This document shows, in pieces, positions 7,151-13,927 of a stretch of DNA of 14,441 nucleotides (the first letter of the stretch is position 1; every line of letters starts with the position of its first letter). Made by a program: the position numbers and the translations under genes. The notes under the pieces are model-generated. The model was not told the DNA's origin and made no database searches. It saw only the letters and a program-made list of their open reading frames with translations. Source of the stretch: Candidatus Coatesiibacteriota bacterium (GTDB lineage: Bacteria > B130-G9); assembly GCA_016929465.1 (NCBI GenBank), contig JAFGIT010000159.1, positions 1 to 14,441 of the forward strand, written 5' to 3'.

Positions 7151-7435
7151 ATGGCAGTTAAGATGCGACTTAGTCGCATAGGCAAGAAGAAAGGGCCGTT
7201 CTACAGGATAGTAGTGTGCGACTCAAGGGCGCCTCAGCGAGGTCGTTATGTTGACCTCTTGGGAACTTATGACCCTTTGCAGGAGCCTTCTAAGATAACT
7301 ATAGACCATGATAAGGTCACTTCCTGGCTTTCAAAGGGTGCTCAACCAACGGTTACAGTCAAGCGATTACTAAAGATTACAGGATATTACTCGGAGCCGA
7401 AGCTGGATTCAGTTAATGCGCGGAATGAGGTCTAA
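7151..7435 (+). CDS. rpsP: Small ribosomal subunit protein bS16
   Basis: Component of the 30S subunit that binds 16S rRNA early in assembly. The protein has 94 aa and starts with the family hallmark MAVKMRLSRIGKKKGPFYRIVV. It continues DSRAPQRGRYVDLLGTYDP and GAQPTVTVKRLL. The ATG has GGAGG (7140-7144) with a 6-base spacer. It heads the well-known rpsP-khpA-rimM-trmD-rplS order, which is complete here. The last ten residues (KLDSVNARNEV) are variable in the family. A good promoter candidate lies about 50 bases upstream. Confidence 0.98.
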   Translation: MAVKMRLSRIGKKKGPFYRIVVCDSRAPQRGRYVDLLGTYDPLQEPSKITIDHDKVTSWLSKGAQPTVTVKRLLKITGYYSEPKLDSVNARNEV

Positions 7436-7519
7436 GGGTCCGGCGTCCTAGACATAGGTTAGAATCCTTGTCCTGATTGGGAGCTGTGATCCTTTGGCAA
7501 ACTCTAAGCGGAGGGACCC
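7436..7519 (+). other. Long-range pairing that could cover the khpA ribosome site
   Basis: GGGTCC (7436-7441), directly after the rpsP stop, is a perfect complement of GGACCC (7514-7519). The second arm overlaps the khpA ribosome site GGAGGG (7510-7515). If formed, the pairing would hide that site and ribosomes finishing rpsP would open it. It is only 6 bp over 72 bases, so the support is weak. Confidence 0.2.
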
Positions 7520-7521
7520 GT

Positions 7522-7752
7522 ATGAAGGAACTGATTGAGCAGATTGCCAGAGCTCTCGTTGACAATCCCGAGCAGGTCGAGGTGACAGAGATGGGGGGCG
7601 ACAGGACGTTGGTCCTCGAACTTCACGTCGCCCAGGAGGACCTCGGGAAGGTAATTGGTAGGCAGGGACGAACCGCCAGGGCGATGCGGACAATTCTGGA
7701 TGCCGCCTCGAAGAAGATGAGAAAACGAGCGGTACTCGAAATAGTAGAGTAG
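7522..7752 (+). CDS. khpA: KH-domain RNA-binding protein KhpA
   Basis: Small RNA-binding protein of 76 aa made of one KH domain, also called YlqC. In firmicutes it works with KhpB/Jag and affects cell size and division through RNA. The GxxG loop is visible as GKVIGRQGR, preceded by [10 protein letters not shown] and followed by an alpha helix ending in RAVLEIVE, typical of the family. The ATG at 7522 has GGAGGG 6 bases upstream. A GTG 45 bases upstream would add 15 residues not seen in relatives. Its place between rpsP and rimM is the standard one in many phyla, though absent in enterobacteria. Its RNA targets here are unknown. Confidence 0.95.
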   Translation: MKELIEQIARALVDNPEQVEVTEMGGDRTLVLELHVAQEDLGKVIGRQGRTARAMRTILDAASKKMRKRAVLEIVE

Positions 7753-7762
7753 TCCGGCAGCA

Positions 7763-7774
7763 GTCCTTAAGGAC
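7763..7774 (+). other. 12-bp perfect palindrome after khpA
   Basis: GTCCTTAAGGAC is its own reverse complement and lies 10 bases after the khpA stop, in the 125-base gap before rimM. It could be a protein-binding site or a short RNA hairpin. No T-run follows. The role is unknown. Confidence 0.4.
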
Positions 7775-7822
7775 GACCACATCCCCGCTTCAGTTGGTTG
7801 TTCTTTTCCATTCTCGAAACAT

Positions 7823-7849
7823 GCTCATCGTATGAGCCTATCGATGAGC
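7823..7849 (+). promoter_or_regulatory. Two mutually exclusive hairpins in the rimM leader
   Basis: GCTCAT (7823-7828) can pair with ATGAGC at 7832-7837 (CGT triloop). Extended to GCTCATCG (7823-7830), it can instead pair perfectly with CGATGAGC at 7842-7849 (11-base loop). Both 3' arms carry ATGAGC, so the two folds compete. The element ends 28 bases before the rimM ATG, which has only a weak ribosome site. A switch or attenuator is possible but inferred. Confidence 0.35.
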
Positions 7850-7877
7850 GAGTTTCATCAACCAAGAGCCCAATCAA

Positions 7878-8408
7878 ATGGTTTCACAATTAGAATCACT
7901 CAATCCGGCCTATTGCACGATAGGAAGGATCGTAAAGACACACGGAATCAGGGGTGAGGTCAAGATCACTCCGATGACCGATTTCCCGGAGCGGTTCGTG
8001 GAGCGGGAGGTCGTCTTTCTCGAGCCGCCTTTCGAGCCTCTGCGTATGATTGTATCCTCGATTCGGGCGCATAAAGATTCGTTTCTCGTGAAATTCGAGG
8101 GAGTTGACACGATGTCGGACGCGGCGAATTTGGTCAACAAATTCGTCAGGATCCCCGAAGCGGAACTCGAGCCCCTGGAAGAAGGCGCATTTTACTGGCA
8201 CCAGTTGGAGGGGTTGAGGGTTTTAGATGAGAGCGAGGGCGAGATAGGCAACGTAGAGAGTGTCTTCCGTGCGGGGGAGTCCGGCAATGAGATACTCGTA
8301 GTGATCGGCAAATCCGGCGAGCGGCTAGTTCCGATGATCGAGGAAGTCGTCCTTGACGTGGACCTTGATTCGGGTGTGATCCGCACACGGTTGCCCGAAG
8401 GAATGTGA
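7878..8408 (+). CDS. rimM: Ribosome maturation factor RimM
   Basis: 16S rRNA-processing factor of 176 aa that helps mature the 30S head and binds protein S19. The N-terminal RimM domain is marked by [26 protein letters not shown] (about 15-40). The C-terminal PRC-barrel begins [14 protein letters not shown] (about 103-116) and includes GNEILVV and the closing [26 protein letters not shown]. The length is as expected. The ATG has no strong Shine-Dalgarno (a weak AAGAG is nearby). It is preceded by a 125-base gap with hairpins, while its stop is one base from the trmD ATG, so rimM and trmD are surely co-translated. Confidence 0.97.
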   Translation: MVSQLESLNPAYCTIGRIVKTHGIRGEVKITPMTDFPERFVEREVVFLEPPFEPLRMIVSSIRAHKDSFLVKFEGVDTMSDAANLVNKFVRIPEAELEPLEEGAFYWHQLEGLRVLDESEGEIGNVESVFRAGESGNEILVVIGKSGERLVPMIEEVVLDVDLDSGVIRTRLPEGM

Positions 8409-8409
8409 G

Positions 8410-9153
8410 ATGCTCACGGCGCATGTGATAACGATATTCCCGGATTTTTTCGGGTCCTTTCTCGCTCATCCATTGATCAGCAAGGCGACCGATATCGATG
8501 CGCTGTCAATCAGATTGCACGATCTCAGGGAATATACGCATGACAATCATCGCTCTGTTGACGACATGCCATTCGGGGGAGGTCCCGGGATGGTGCTAAT
8601 GCCTGGTCCGCTTTTTGAGGCGGTTGATGATATCAGAGAGGACGGGAAGATCGACAGGGTGATATTGCTTACTCCGCAGGGGAGGCCACTTGACCAGGAT
8701 GTCGTGGCCGAGCTGTCGGCAGCACAAAGCATCGCGCTGATCTGCGGTCGCTATGAGGGTGTTGATGAGAGAGTGCGGGAGCATCTGGCAACGGAGGAAT
8801 ATTCCATCGGAGATTACGTTCTGGCAGGGGGAGAATTGCCTGCGATGGTGCTCTTGGAGGCGATAGTCAGGCTTCTTCCGGGTGTTGTTGGCCGTGAGGA
8901 ATCTACGTTTGACGAATCGCATAGTTTTGCTATGCTCGAATACCCTCAATATACGAGGCCGTCTAAGTTCAGAGATTGGAAGGTACCCAAGGTCCTGCTC
9001 TCTGGTGATCACCAGAGAATCGAGCGCTGGCGCGCGAGGCAGTCGCTGCTGCGTACGCTCACCAGACGTCCCGATCTGGTTGCCGGCTGGCGTGGGATTT
9101 GCGGGGCGGAGGAATTGAGTGCAAGGCTGCAGAAGGCCCTGAATGATGAATAG
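8410..9153 (+). CDS. trmD: tRNA (guanine-N1-)-methyltransferase
   Basis: SPOUT-class methyltransferase of 247 aa. It adds m1G at position 37 of tRNAs with G36G37 using S-adenosylmethionine, which prevents frameshifting. Motifs in order are FGGGPGMV (55-62), LLTPQGRPL (86-94), the knot segment [10 protein letters not shown] (113-122) and [12 protein letters not shown] (131-142), then LEYPQYTRP (176-184). Asp169 and Arg154 fall at the same numbers as the E. coli catalytic pair. The ATG has AAGGA 7 bases upstream inside the end of rimM. The gene is followed by a 93-base gap and rplS. All expected residues are present. Confidence 0.98.
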   Translation: MLTAHVITIFPDFFGSFLAHPLISKATDIDALSIRLHDLREYTHDNHRSVDDMPFGGGPGMVLMPGPLFEAVDDIREDGKIDRVILLTPQGRPLDQDVVAELSAAQSIALICGRYEGVDERVREHLATEEYSIGDYVLAGGELPAMVLLEAIVRLLPGVVGREESTFDESHSFAMLEYPQYTRPSKFRDWKVPKVLLSGDHQRIERWRARQSLLRTLTRRPDLVAGWRGICGAEELSARLQKALNDE

Positions 9154-9169
9154 GAACTTGGTTGTTTAT

Positions 9170-9191
9170 CGGCGGAGCTGAGCCTCGGCCG
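9170..9191 (+). other. Imperfect GC-rich hairpin in the trmD-rplS gap
   Basis: CGGC (9170-9173) pairs with GCCG (9188-9191) and GAG (9175-9177) with CTC (9184-9186), separated by one G-G mismatch, with a 6-base loop. An A-rich stretch follows. It could be part of a leader controlling L19 output, as L19 leaders exist in other bacteria, but there is no specific match. Confidence 0.2.
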
Positions 9192-9246
9192 GCGAATAAA
9201 GAAAAGGATCACTCATTTAATTTTTTACCCACAGAGGTGATGCGGT

Positions 9247-9615
9247 TTGCAGAGAACAGATTTCGTTGAACAGGAGTATCTGAGGGAAGATATTCCCCAG
9301 ATTTCGATCGGAGATACACTCCGAGTGTATGTTAAGGTCAAGGAAGGCGACAAAGAGAGGCTGCAGCCTTTCGAGGGGCTCCTCATAGGGCGTCGCGGGG
9401 CGGGCGTACGGGAGACCATAACGGTCAGGCGCGTGACTCACGGCGTTGGAGTGGAGCGTATATTCCCGATCAACAGCCCCAATATAGGTCGCATCGAGAT
9501 CAAGCGCCGCGGCGATGTGAGACGGGCGAAGCTCTATTACATCAGGAAGCTCCGCGGCAAGGCAGCAAGGGTCAAGGAAAAAAGAAGAGTTCAAGTCGCG
9601 GCCAAAGCTAACTAA
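9247..9615 (+). CDS. rplS: Large ribosomal subunit protein bL19
   Basis: 50S subunit protein of 122 aa located at the 30S-50S interface. The sequence is typical throughout: [58 protein letters not shown] and [20 protein letters not shown]. The start is a TTG. An in-frame stop at 9238-9240 excludes anything upstream. GAGGTGAT (9234-9241), an eight-base match to the 16S anti-Shine-Dalgarno, sits just before it. An ATG at 9240 is out of frame. A rare start codon with a very strong ribosome site is notable for an abundant protein. rnhB, which often follows rplS, is absent, and coaD comes instead after 12 bases. Confidence 0.97.
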   Translation: MQRTDFVEQEYLREDIPQISIGDTLRVYVKVKEGDKERLQPFEGLLIGRRGAGVRETITVRRVTHGVGVERIFPINSPNIGRIEIKRRGDVRRAKLYYIRKLRGKAARVKEKRRVQVAAKAN

Positions 9616-9627
9616 CGGCGCTATCGC

Positions 9628-10122
9628 ATGACTAAGCTGGCTCTGTATCCCGGGACATTCGATCCGATAACGCTTGGTCACCTGGATGTTATCCGGCGGA
9701 CTCTCGGGATTTTCGACGAGATTATCGTTGGTGTGGCTCAGAATATGAGCAAGACCACGACTTTCACTGTTGAGGAGCGTCTCTTTATGATAGAGGCTTC
9801 GCTCGAGGAGCTGGACCTGAAAGCGCGTGTGAGTACCAGGACCTTTTCGGGCCTAACAGTTGAATTCGCGGCCCAGATAGGTGCTGCGTCCATAATACGC
9901 GGCATCAGAGTCATTTCTGACTTCGAGATGGAACATCAGATGACCCTGATGAATCGCCATCTACGGCAGAAGATCGAGACAGTATTCCTGATGCCGAGCG
10001 AACAGCTCTCTTACGTGAGTTCGAGCCTTATAAAGGAGATAGCTTCCCTGGGTGGAGACGTTAGCAATCTCGTAACCAGGTGTGTACTTGATGCTATCAG
10101 TGACAAGCTATCGAGGGATTGA
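9628..10122 (+). CDS. coaD: Phosphopantetheine adenylyltransferase
   Basis: Fourth step of CoA synthesis: transfers AMP from ATP to 4'-phosphopantetheine, giving dephospho-CoA. The protein has 164 aa. The nucleotidyltransferase motif YPGTFDPITLGH gives Thr10 and His18, the same numbers as in E. coli, which supports the ATG start although no Shine-Dalgarno is seen in the 12-base gap after rplS. RGIRVISDFEMEHQMTLMNRHL (91-112) and YVSSSLIKEIASLGGD (129-144) are the other family blocks. It has no direct tie to its translation neighbours. A shared transcript is likely from the spacing, and its product chain feeds the fab genes upstream. Confidence 0.97.
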   Translation: MTKLALYPGTFDPITLGHLDVIRRTLGIFDEIIVGVAQNMSKTTTFTVEERLFMIEASLEELDLKARVSTRTFSGLTVEFAAQIGAASIIRGIRVISDFEMEHQMTLMNRHLRQKIETVFLMPSEQLSYVSSSLIKEIASLGGDVSNLVTRCVLDAISDKLSRD

Positions 10123-10125
10123 GAA

Positions 10126-10503
10126 ATGTCTGCAATGCACGCTTTCAATCGATCCGACCGTATAGAACATGAGATTCAAAAAGAGGTATGTTCACTCCTT
10201 CAAAGGAGGGTCAAAGACCCGCGCATTGGCTACATTACTATAACAACGGTCAAGGTAACCCACGACCTGGGCCATGCGAGGATCTTATACACCTTGCCTG
10301 CTCTGATGGAGGAGCATTCCGAAGACGTTAAGAAAGGGCTGATCAGCGCCACGGGCTTCATCAGAACCGAGCTCGGGAAGAGGTTGCGTTTGAGGAAGGT
10401 CCCCGAGATAGAGTTTTTGAAGGATGAGCTTTATGAAAAGGCGCTTTCGGTCGCAGATACGATAGCAAGACTCGAGAAGGACAAAATCCCAGAAGATGAA
10501 TGA
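10126..10503 (+). CDS. rbfA: 30S ribosome-binding factor A
   Basis: Cold-shock ribosome assembly factor of 125 aa that binds the 30S subunit and helps form the 5' end of 16S rRNA. The KH-like fold is recognisable from RIEHEIQKEVCSLLQRRVKDPRIGYITITTVKVTHDLGHARI and the closing RKVPEIEFLKDE. The ATG at 10126 begins 3 bases after the coaD stop, with GAGGGA about 10 bases upstream. An ATG three codons later is also possible. The gene overlaps nrnA by 8 bases. In many bacteria rbfA follows nusA-infB, but here coaD precedes it. Confidence 0.96.
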   Translation: MSAMHAFNRSDRIEHEIQKEVCSLLQRRVKDPRIGYITITTVKVTHDLGHARILYTLPALMEEHSEDVKKGLISATGFIRTELGKRLRLRKVPEIEFLKDELYEKALSVADTIARLEKDKIPEDE

Positions 10504-11500
10504 AAGCGCTCTATCGAGAGCGGTCTCACTTATTAGTGAGGGGGCAAAATTCGGCCTGGTCTCCCATGTCGATCCCGATGGGGATTCAGCAGGGAGCATG
10601 CTGGCGGCGATGTTGATGCTACACCGAACTGGCAAGGAGGTTTTTTGGCTGCAGAACCAGCCTATACCTGATTTATATAATTTTTTGCCAGGCTATTCAC
10701 ACACGGACGCCCAGCCGCGCACGGGCGAGAATCGCCTCGACTTGGGTGAGCTCGACTGCCTTATCGTCTTGGATAGCCCGAATATATCTCGCGTCGCGTG
10801 GGATTACGACTCAAACGATGTTCCTGCCAAAGCAGTATTGAATATCGACCATCATAAGGACAACGAGCTCTTCGGTGACGTCAACATCGTTGACGGCGCA
10901 GCCTCGAGCACCACGGAGCTTTTATATTCAATTGTTGAATCTCTCGAGCTTGGGAATGACACAGACATCGCGACGAATATATATACGGGGCTTTCCACGG
11001 ACACAGGCTCCTTCTCCTTTTCGAACACGACACCACGCTCCTACAGAACAGCGGCACGGCTGGTGGAGGCAGGAGTCGATGTTGCGTTCATAACTCGACA
11101 CCTTCAATGCGATTTTACCTTGCCTAGGCTAGCATTTCTGGGCAGGATACTTTCATCGGTTCAGTCGAATGATGACGGCTCAATCGTCTGGATGGTGGGG
11201 ACCGACGATATGAGGAGAGATGTTGATTTCTGGGGCTCTACCGAGCAGTTCGCGAATTATGCGATGAGGATTCGCGCGGCCAAGGTGGCGATGCTCTTTG
11301 TACAGAACGGCGATGGCGGCCATAAGGTGAGCTTGCGCTCCAGAGGCCAGGTTGATGTCGGTCTGGTTGCAAAAGCATTTGGCGGCGGCGGCCATAAGCG
11401 GGCTGCAGGTTGCAGGATCCAGGGCGATCTGTCATCCGGGATAGCCGATTTGGTCAGAGAAATAGAAATCGGTCTGAAACAGGGGTTGGCTCAGGCCTGA
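10496..11500 (+). CDS. nrnA: DHH-family phosphoesterase, NrnA-type nanoRNase/pAp phosphatase
   Basis: DHH/DHHA1 phosphoesterase of 334 aa. Relatives degrade 2-5 nt RNAs and dephosphorylate 3'-phosphoadenosine 5'-phosphate. Manganese-binding motifs are HVDPDGDSAGS (24-34), LDSPN with Asp93, and the namesake IDHH (117-120), followed by YTGLSTDTGSFSFSNT. The DHHA1 substrate domain ends with the glycine loop AFGGGGHKRAAG (294-305). The length fits the NrnA branch and not RecJ or GdpP. Its position between rbfA and truB is the conserved one for nrnA. The ATG overlaps the end of rbfA by 8 bases with no clear Shine-Dalgarno, so coupling is likely. The exact substrate cannot be set from sequence. Confidence 0.92.
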   Translation: MNESALSRAVSLISEGAKFGLVSHVDPDGDSAGSMLAAMLMLHRTGKEVFWLQNQPIPDLYNFLPGYSHTDAQPRTGENRLDLGELDCLIVLDSPNISRVAWDYDSNDVPAKAVLNIDHHKDNELFGDVNIVDGAASSTTELLYSIVESLELGNDTDIATNIYTGLSTDTGSFSFSNTTPRSYRTAARLVEAGVDVAFITRHLQCDFTLPRLAFLGRILSSVQSNDDGSIVWMVGTDDMRRDVDFWGSTEQFANYAMRIRAAKVAMLFVQNGDGGHKVSLRSRGQVDVGLVAKAFGGGGHKRAAGCRIQGDLSSGIADLVREIEIGLKQGLAQA

Positions 11501-11517
11501 TATTTGTAATGGTTATT

Positions 11518-11572
11518 CGTCGGCATCGAGGATTCAGGGATTCTCCCCTGGTTCTTGAACTGTCGGCTGACG
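11518..11572 (+). other. Nested inverted repeats in the nrnA-truB gap
   Basis: CAGGG (11535-11539) pairs with CCCTG (11546-11550) around a 6-base loop. CGTCGGC (11518-11524) can pair with GCTGACG (11566-11572), with one G-T pair, to enclose it. No T-run follows, so termination is unlikely. It may be a leader structure for truB. The 104-base gap contains no convincing promoter. Confidence 0.25.
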
Positions 11573-11604
11573 TAGCGGCATTTTAGCTGAGAAACGGGAG
11601 GAAT

Positions 11605-12774
11605 GTGTTGAACAAGGAATCAGCTAATTTGGGGGAAAGGCACCCATTTGGGTTGCTAAGCATTTCGAAGCCCAGGGGGAAAACGTCGTTTGAGGTAGTT
11701 GGCATGCTCAGGAAAGCACTGCATGTCAAGAAAGTGGGCCATACTGGCACTCTGGACCCTATTGCCAGCGGCCTATTGCTCCTGTGCGTTGGTAGGGCCA
11801 CCCGATTACTCGATTATCTGATGGACCTGCCCAAGACCTATATAGCCTGGATGAAGCTGGGTGTGACAACGGATACGCTCGATTCTACAGGCAAGGTCAT
11901 GCAAATAAGGGAGGTCCCCGAATTCACTCCCGAGGAAGTCGAGGAGGTTCTGGACGAGTTCAGGGGAGATATTCAGCAGACGCCGCCGGTGTTTTCGGCG
12001 ATCAAGCGGAACGGAAAGAAGCTCTATGTTCTCGCAAGAGAAGGAATCCAGGCTGAGGTGGAACCGAGAGACATCGCAATCCATGACCTCTCCGTCCAAT
12101 CGCTCACTCGCTCCACGATTAGCTTTAAGATATCTTGCTCGAAAGGCACGTATATCAGGTCGATCTGCGCGGATATTGGGGAGAGGCTTGGCTGCGGTGC
12201 ACATGTCTTCAGATTGCAGCGAACGCACATCGGAGGCTGGGACATTGAGGACGCAGTTCCGTACAGCAGGCTCTTCGCGCTGAGTCGCAATGAGATATTA
12301 GACATGTTGCAGCCGATCGAGAGCATTCTTCCTGACTACAAGCGCGCGGAGGTATCGCCTCTGGCAGAGCATTTCGCGATAAACGGCATGTCTATAGACA
12401 TCGATCAAGTGAGGATATCGGAGGATATCGAGATAGGTGAGCCGGTGCTTCTCAGAACCTGGCGAGGGAAGCTGATCGGAGTATTTCGGGCGGAGGAACC
12501 GACGCAGGATGACTTGAAGCGTCGTCCAAGCCTGCCGCTGGTGTTGTCGCCTGAGAAAGTTCTCTTGACCTCGACTCCTCCGAAGCAATACCCACCGAAA
12601 TCCAAGACAGGGCGCGACTCCGGACGACCCAGGCGGTCCTTCGGGAAGCGCCGTGGCCCTGGAGGTGGCGGCGGCGGCAGAGGATCATTCCGAAGGAGTG
12701 GACCGCCCAGGGATGGCTCATCTCGCCCTGGCAATCGCAGATTCAGTAATCCGCATTCAGATAGAGACCATTAG
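11605..12774 (+). CDS. truB: tRNA pseudouridine-55 synthase with long basic C-terminal tail
   Basis: Makes pseudouridine at position 55 in the T-loop of tRNAs. The catalytic domain has the start block GLLSISKPRGKTSF (16-29), the catalytic motif GHTGTLDPIASGLLLL with Asp51, KTYIAWMKLGVTTDTLD (77-93) and SCSKGTYIRSICADIG (177-192). A TruB C-terminal/PUA-like region follows to about 320. Residues 323-389 are extra: a Gly/Arg/Pro/Ser-rich tail with about 14 Arg and a run of six Gly. This makes the protein 389 aa against the usual 300-315. GGAGG (11597-11601) lies 3 bases before the GTG at 11605 and 6 before the adjacent TTG at 11608, so either may be the start. An ATG at 11603 is out of frame and hits a stop. 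ccdA follows after 16 bases. Confidence 0.95.
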   Translation: MLNKESANLGERHPFGLLSISKPRGKTSFEVVGMLRKALHVKKVGHTGTLDPIASGLLLLCVGRATRLLDYLMDLPKTYIAWMKLGVTTDTLDSTGKVMQIREVPEFTPEEVEEVLDEFRGDIQQTPPVFSAIKRNGKKLYVLAREGIQAEVEPRDIAIHDLSVQSLTRSTISFKISCSKGTYIRSICADIGERLGCGAHVFRLQRTHIGGWDIEDAVPYSRLFALSRNEILDMLQPIESILPDYKRAEVSPLAEHFAINGMSIDIDQVRISEDIEIGEPVLLRTWRGKLIGVFRAEEPTQDDLKRRPSLPLVLSPEKVLLTSTPPKQYPPKSKTGRDSGRPRRSFGKRRGPGGGGGGRGSFRRSGPPRDGSSRPGNRRFSNPHSDRDH

Positions 12775-12790
12775 GTAGGAGATAGATAAC

Positions 12791-13651
12791 ATGGAAGATA
12801 TGCAAGGCATGACTTGGGCTGTTGCCTTCCTCGCGGGGCTCGCGAGTTTCATCTCGCCCTGTATTCTGCCAATCGTCCCATCTTACCTGGCTTTCATAAC
12901 GGGGCTTTCGCTGAGCGACCTTACGGCAGAAAAGAAGTCGGCCAAGATAAGAAAGACAACTGTGATAAGCACGCTGTGCTTTATCATGGGCTTCAGTGTG
13001 GTCTTTGTCTCACTTGGTGCCGGCGCGAGCAAGATCGGCCTGCTTCTCCAGCAGCACATGGAGATAATCAGCAAGGTCGCTGGTGTGATCGTTGTCATAT
13101 TCGGCCTTTTTATAATGGGTGTCTTGAAGCTCAATTTCCTATCCAAGCACAAGCAATTGGAGGTTAAGAGCAAGCCCGCGGGGTATATAGGTTCCTTCTT
13201 TATCGGAATTGCCTTCTCTCTCGGCTGGACGCCGTGCGTGGGCCCTATACTGGGTGCGATATTACTTGTCGCCAGCCAGTCTGACACTGTCTGGGCCGGT
13301 ATCTACCTTCTTTGCTTCTATTCGCTTGGAATGGCCGTCCCATTCTTCCTGACTTCTATCGCCGTCGATTCCGCGCTCGGCTATTTCACAAAGCTCAAGA
13401 AGCACATGCGCAAGATAAACATCGCCGCCGGTATCCTGCTCATTCTGGTAGGGATCATGATATTCACAGGCTCGCTCTCGTCGATCATCAACGAGTATTT
13501 CGCTCCAGATTTAGGCGACGACGAAGATTGGGAATTCGACGAGCCGTTGGTATTGGACGAGGCTGAGGAAGCGGAGGCTCTCGATGAGGAGCCCGCGATC
13601 TGGGCGACCGATGCAACGCTCGAGGCGACAGAGGCCACAAGCGCTTATTGA
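12791..13651 (+). CDS. ccdA: CcdA-type cytochrome c biogenesis/thiol-electron transporter
   Basis: Polytopic membrane protein of the DsbD/CcdA family that passes electrons from cytosolic thioredoxin to extracytoplasmic thiol proteins, for example for haem attachment to cytochrome c. Six hydrophobic segments are visible (about 8-40, 57-80, 93-113, 132-160, 167-190, 210-230). The redox cysteines are in SPCILPIVP (Cys24) and GWTPCVGP (Cys149). Lys/Arg-rich loops at 48-56, 113-128 and 201-208 predict an N-out, C-out layout. Residues 238-286 form an extra, very acidic tail (about 19 Asp/Glu, no Lys/Arg) that would then face outside. AGGAG lies 9 bases before the ATG. No partner thioredoxin-like or cytochrome gene is in the window, so the physiological target is unknown. 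Confidence 0.9.
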   Translation: MEDMQGMTWAVAFLAGLASFISPCILPIVPSYLAFITGLSLSDLTAEKKSAKIRKTTVISTLCFIMGFSVVFVSLGAGASKIGLLLQQHMEIISKVAGVIVVIFGLFIMGVLKLNFLSKHKQLEVKSKPAGYIGSFFIGIAFSLGWTPCVGPILGAILLVASQSDTVWAGIYLLCFYSLGMAVPFFLTSIAVDSALGYFTKLKKHMRKINIAAGILLILVGIMIFTGSLSSIINEYFAPDLGDDEDWEFDEPLVLDEAEEAEALDEEPAIWATDATLEATEATSAY

Positions 13652-13667
13652 TATCCTGAATATATAG

Positions 13668-13690
13668 ACTCTCTCTAAGGTTGGGAGAGT
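13668..13690. terminator. 8-bp hairpin between convergent ccdA and tRNA-Asp
   Basis: ACTCTCTC (13668-13675) pairs with GGGAGAGT (13683-13690), with one G-T pair, around a 7-base loop. It lies between the ccdA end (+) and the tRNA 3' end (-). On the - strand the next bases are CTATATATTC, mildly U-rich, so it could end tRNA transcription. On the + strand no T-run follows. A bidirectional role is plausible and weakly supported. Confidence 0.4.
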
Positions 13691-13707
13691 GATGTCATTC
13701 TTGGGGG

Positions 13708-13785
13708 TGGCGGGGCCGACGGGACTCGAACCCGCGACCTCCGGCGTGACAGGCCGGCGTTCTAACCATACTGAACTACGACCCC
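13708..13785 (-). tRNA. tRNA-Asp (anticodon GTC)
   Basis: Read on the minus strand, the cloverleaf is complete. The acceptor GGGGTCG pairs with CGGCCCC with one G-T pair. The D arm is GTTC/GAAC with loop AGTATGGTTA. The anticodon stem CCGGC/GCCGG is perfect, with loop CTGTCAC giving anticodon GTC. The variable loop is AGGTC and the T arm is GCGGG-TTCGAGT-CCCGT. The discriminator base is G, as expected for Asp, and CCA is encoded in the gene (13708-13710). The gene is convergent with ccdA and has its own promoter candidate on the minus strand. Confidence 0.97.
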
Positions 13786-13798
13786 AATTCTCATCACA

Positions 13799-13826
13799 AC
13801 TATAGTCCGCAATCCCGCCAATGCAA
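13799..13826 (-). promoter_or_regulatory. Candidate promoter for tRNA-Asp
   Basis: On the minus strand TTGCAT (13826-13821, 4 of 6) and TATAGT (13804-13799, 5 of 6) are separated by 16 bases. Thirteen bases separate the -10 box from the tRNA 5' end, leaving a leader of about 6 bases. An A/T-rich stretch at 13831-13844 lies directly upstream of the -35 box, where UP elements of stable-RNA promoters sit. Confidence 0.55.
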
Positions 13827-13927
13827 CCCCTATATTAAGAAAAAGTCTCTAGCGGCGCGCGTTTTTTTTAGTGATGGCAACGAGAGAATTCGATAGGGCA
13901 CTATTTCGCTTGCGAAACAAGGCCTAA

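Noticed and set aside
12654-12682. GGN repeat in truB as a possible frameshift or slippage error that created the tail
   Set aside because: The frame stays open and basic on both sides of the repeat, ends just before ccdA with normal spacing, and no alternative frame continues TruB. Noted only as a point to verify with reads.
13851-13869. GC-rich stretch followed by eight T, read as a + strand terminator
   Set aside because: No stem of useful length can be drawn before the T-run, and no + strand gene ends nearby without an intervening tRNA.
13904-13917. Palindromic TTTCGC-TT-GCGAAA just after the rmd-like gene, considered as its terminator
   Set aside because: The loop is only 2-4 bases and no U-run follows on the minus strand. 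Could be a weak hairpin only.
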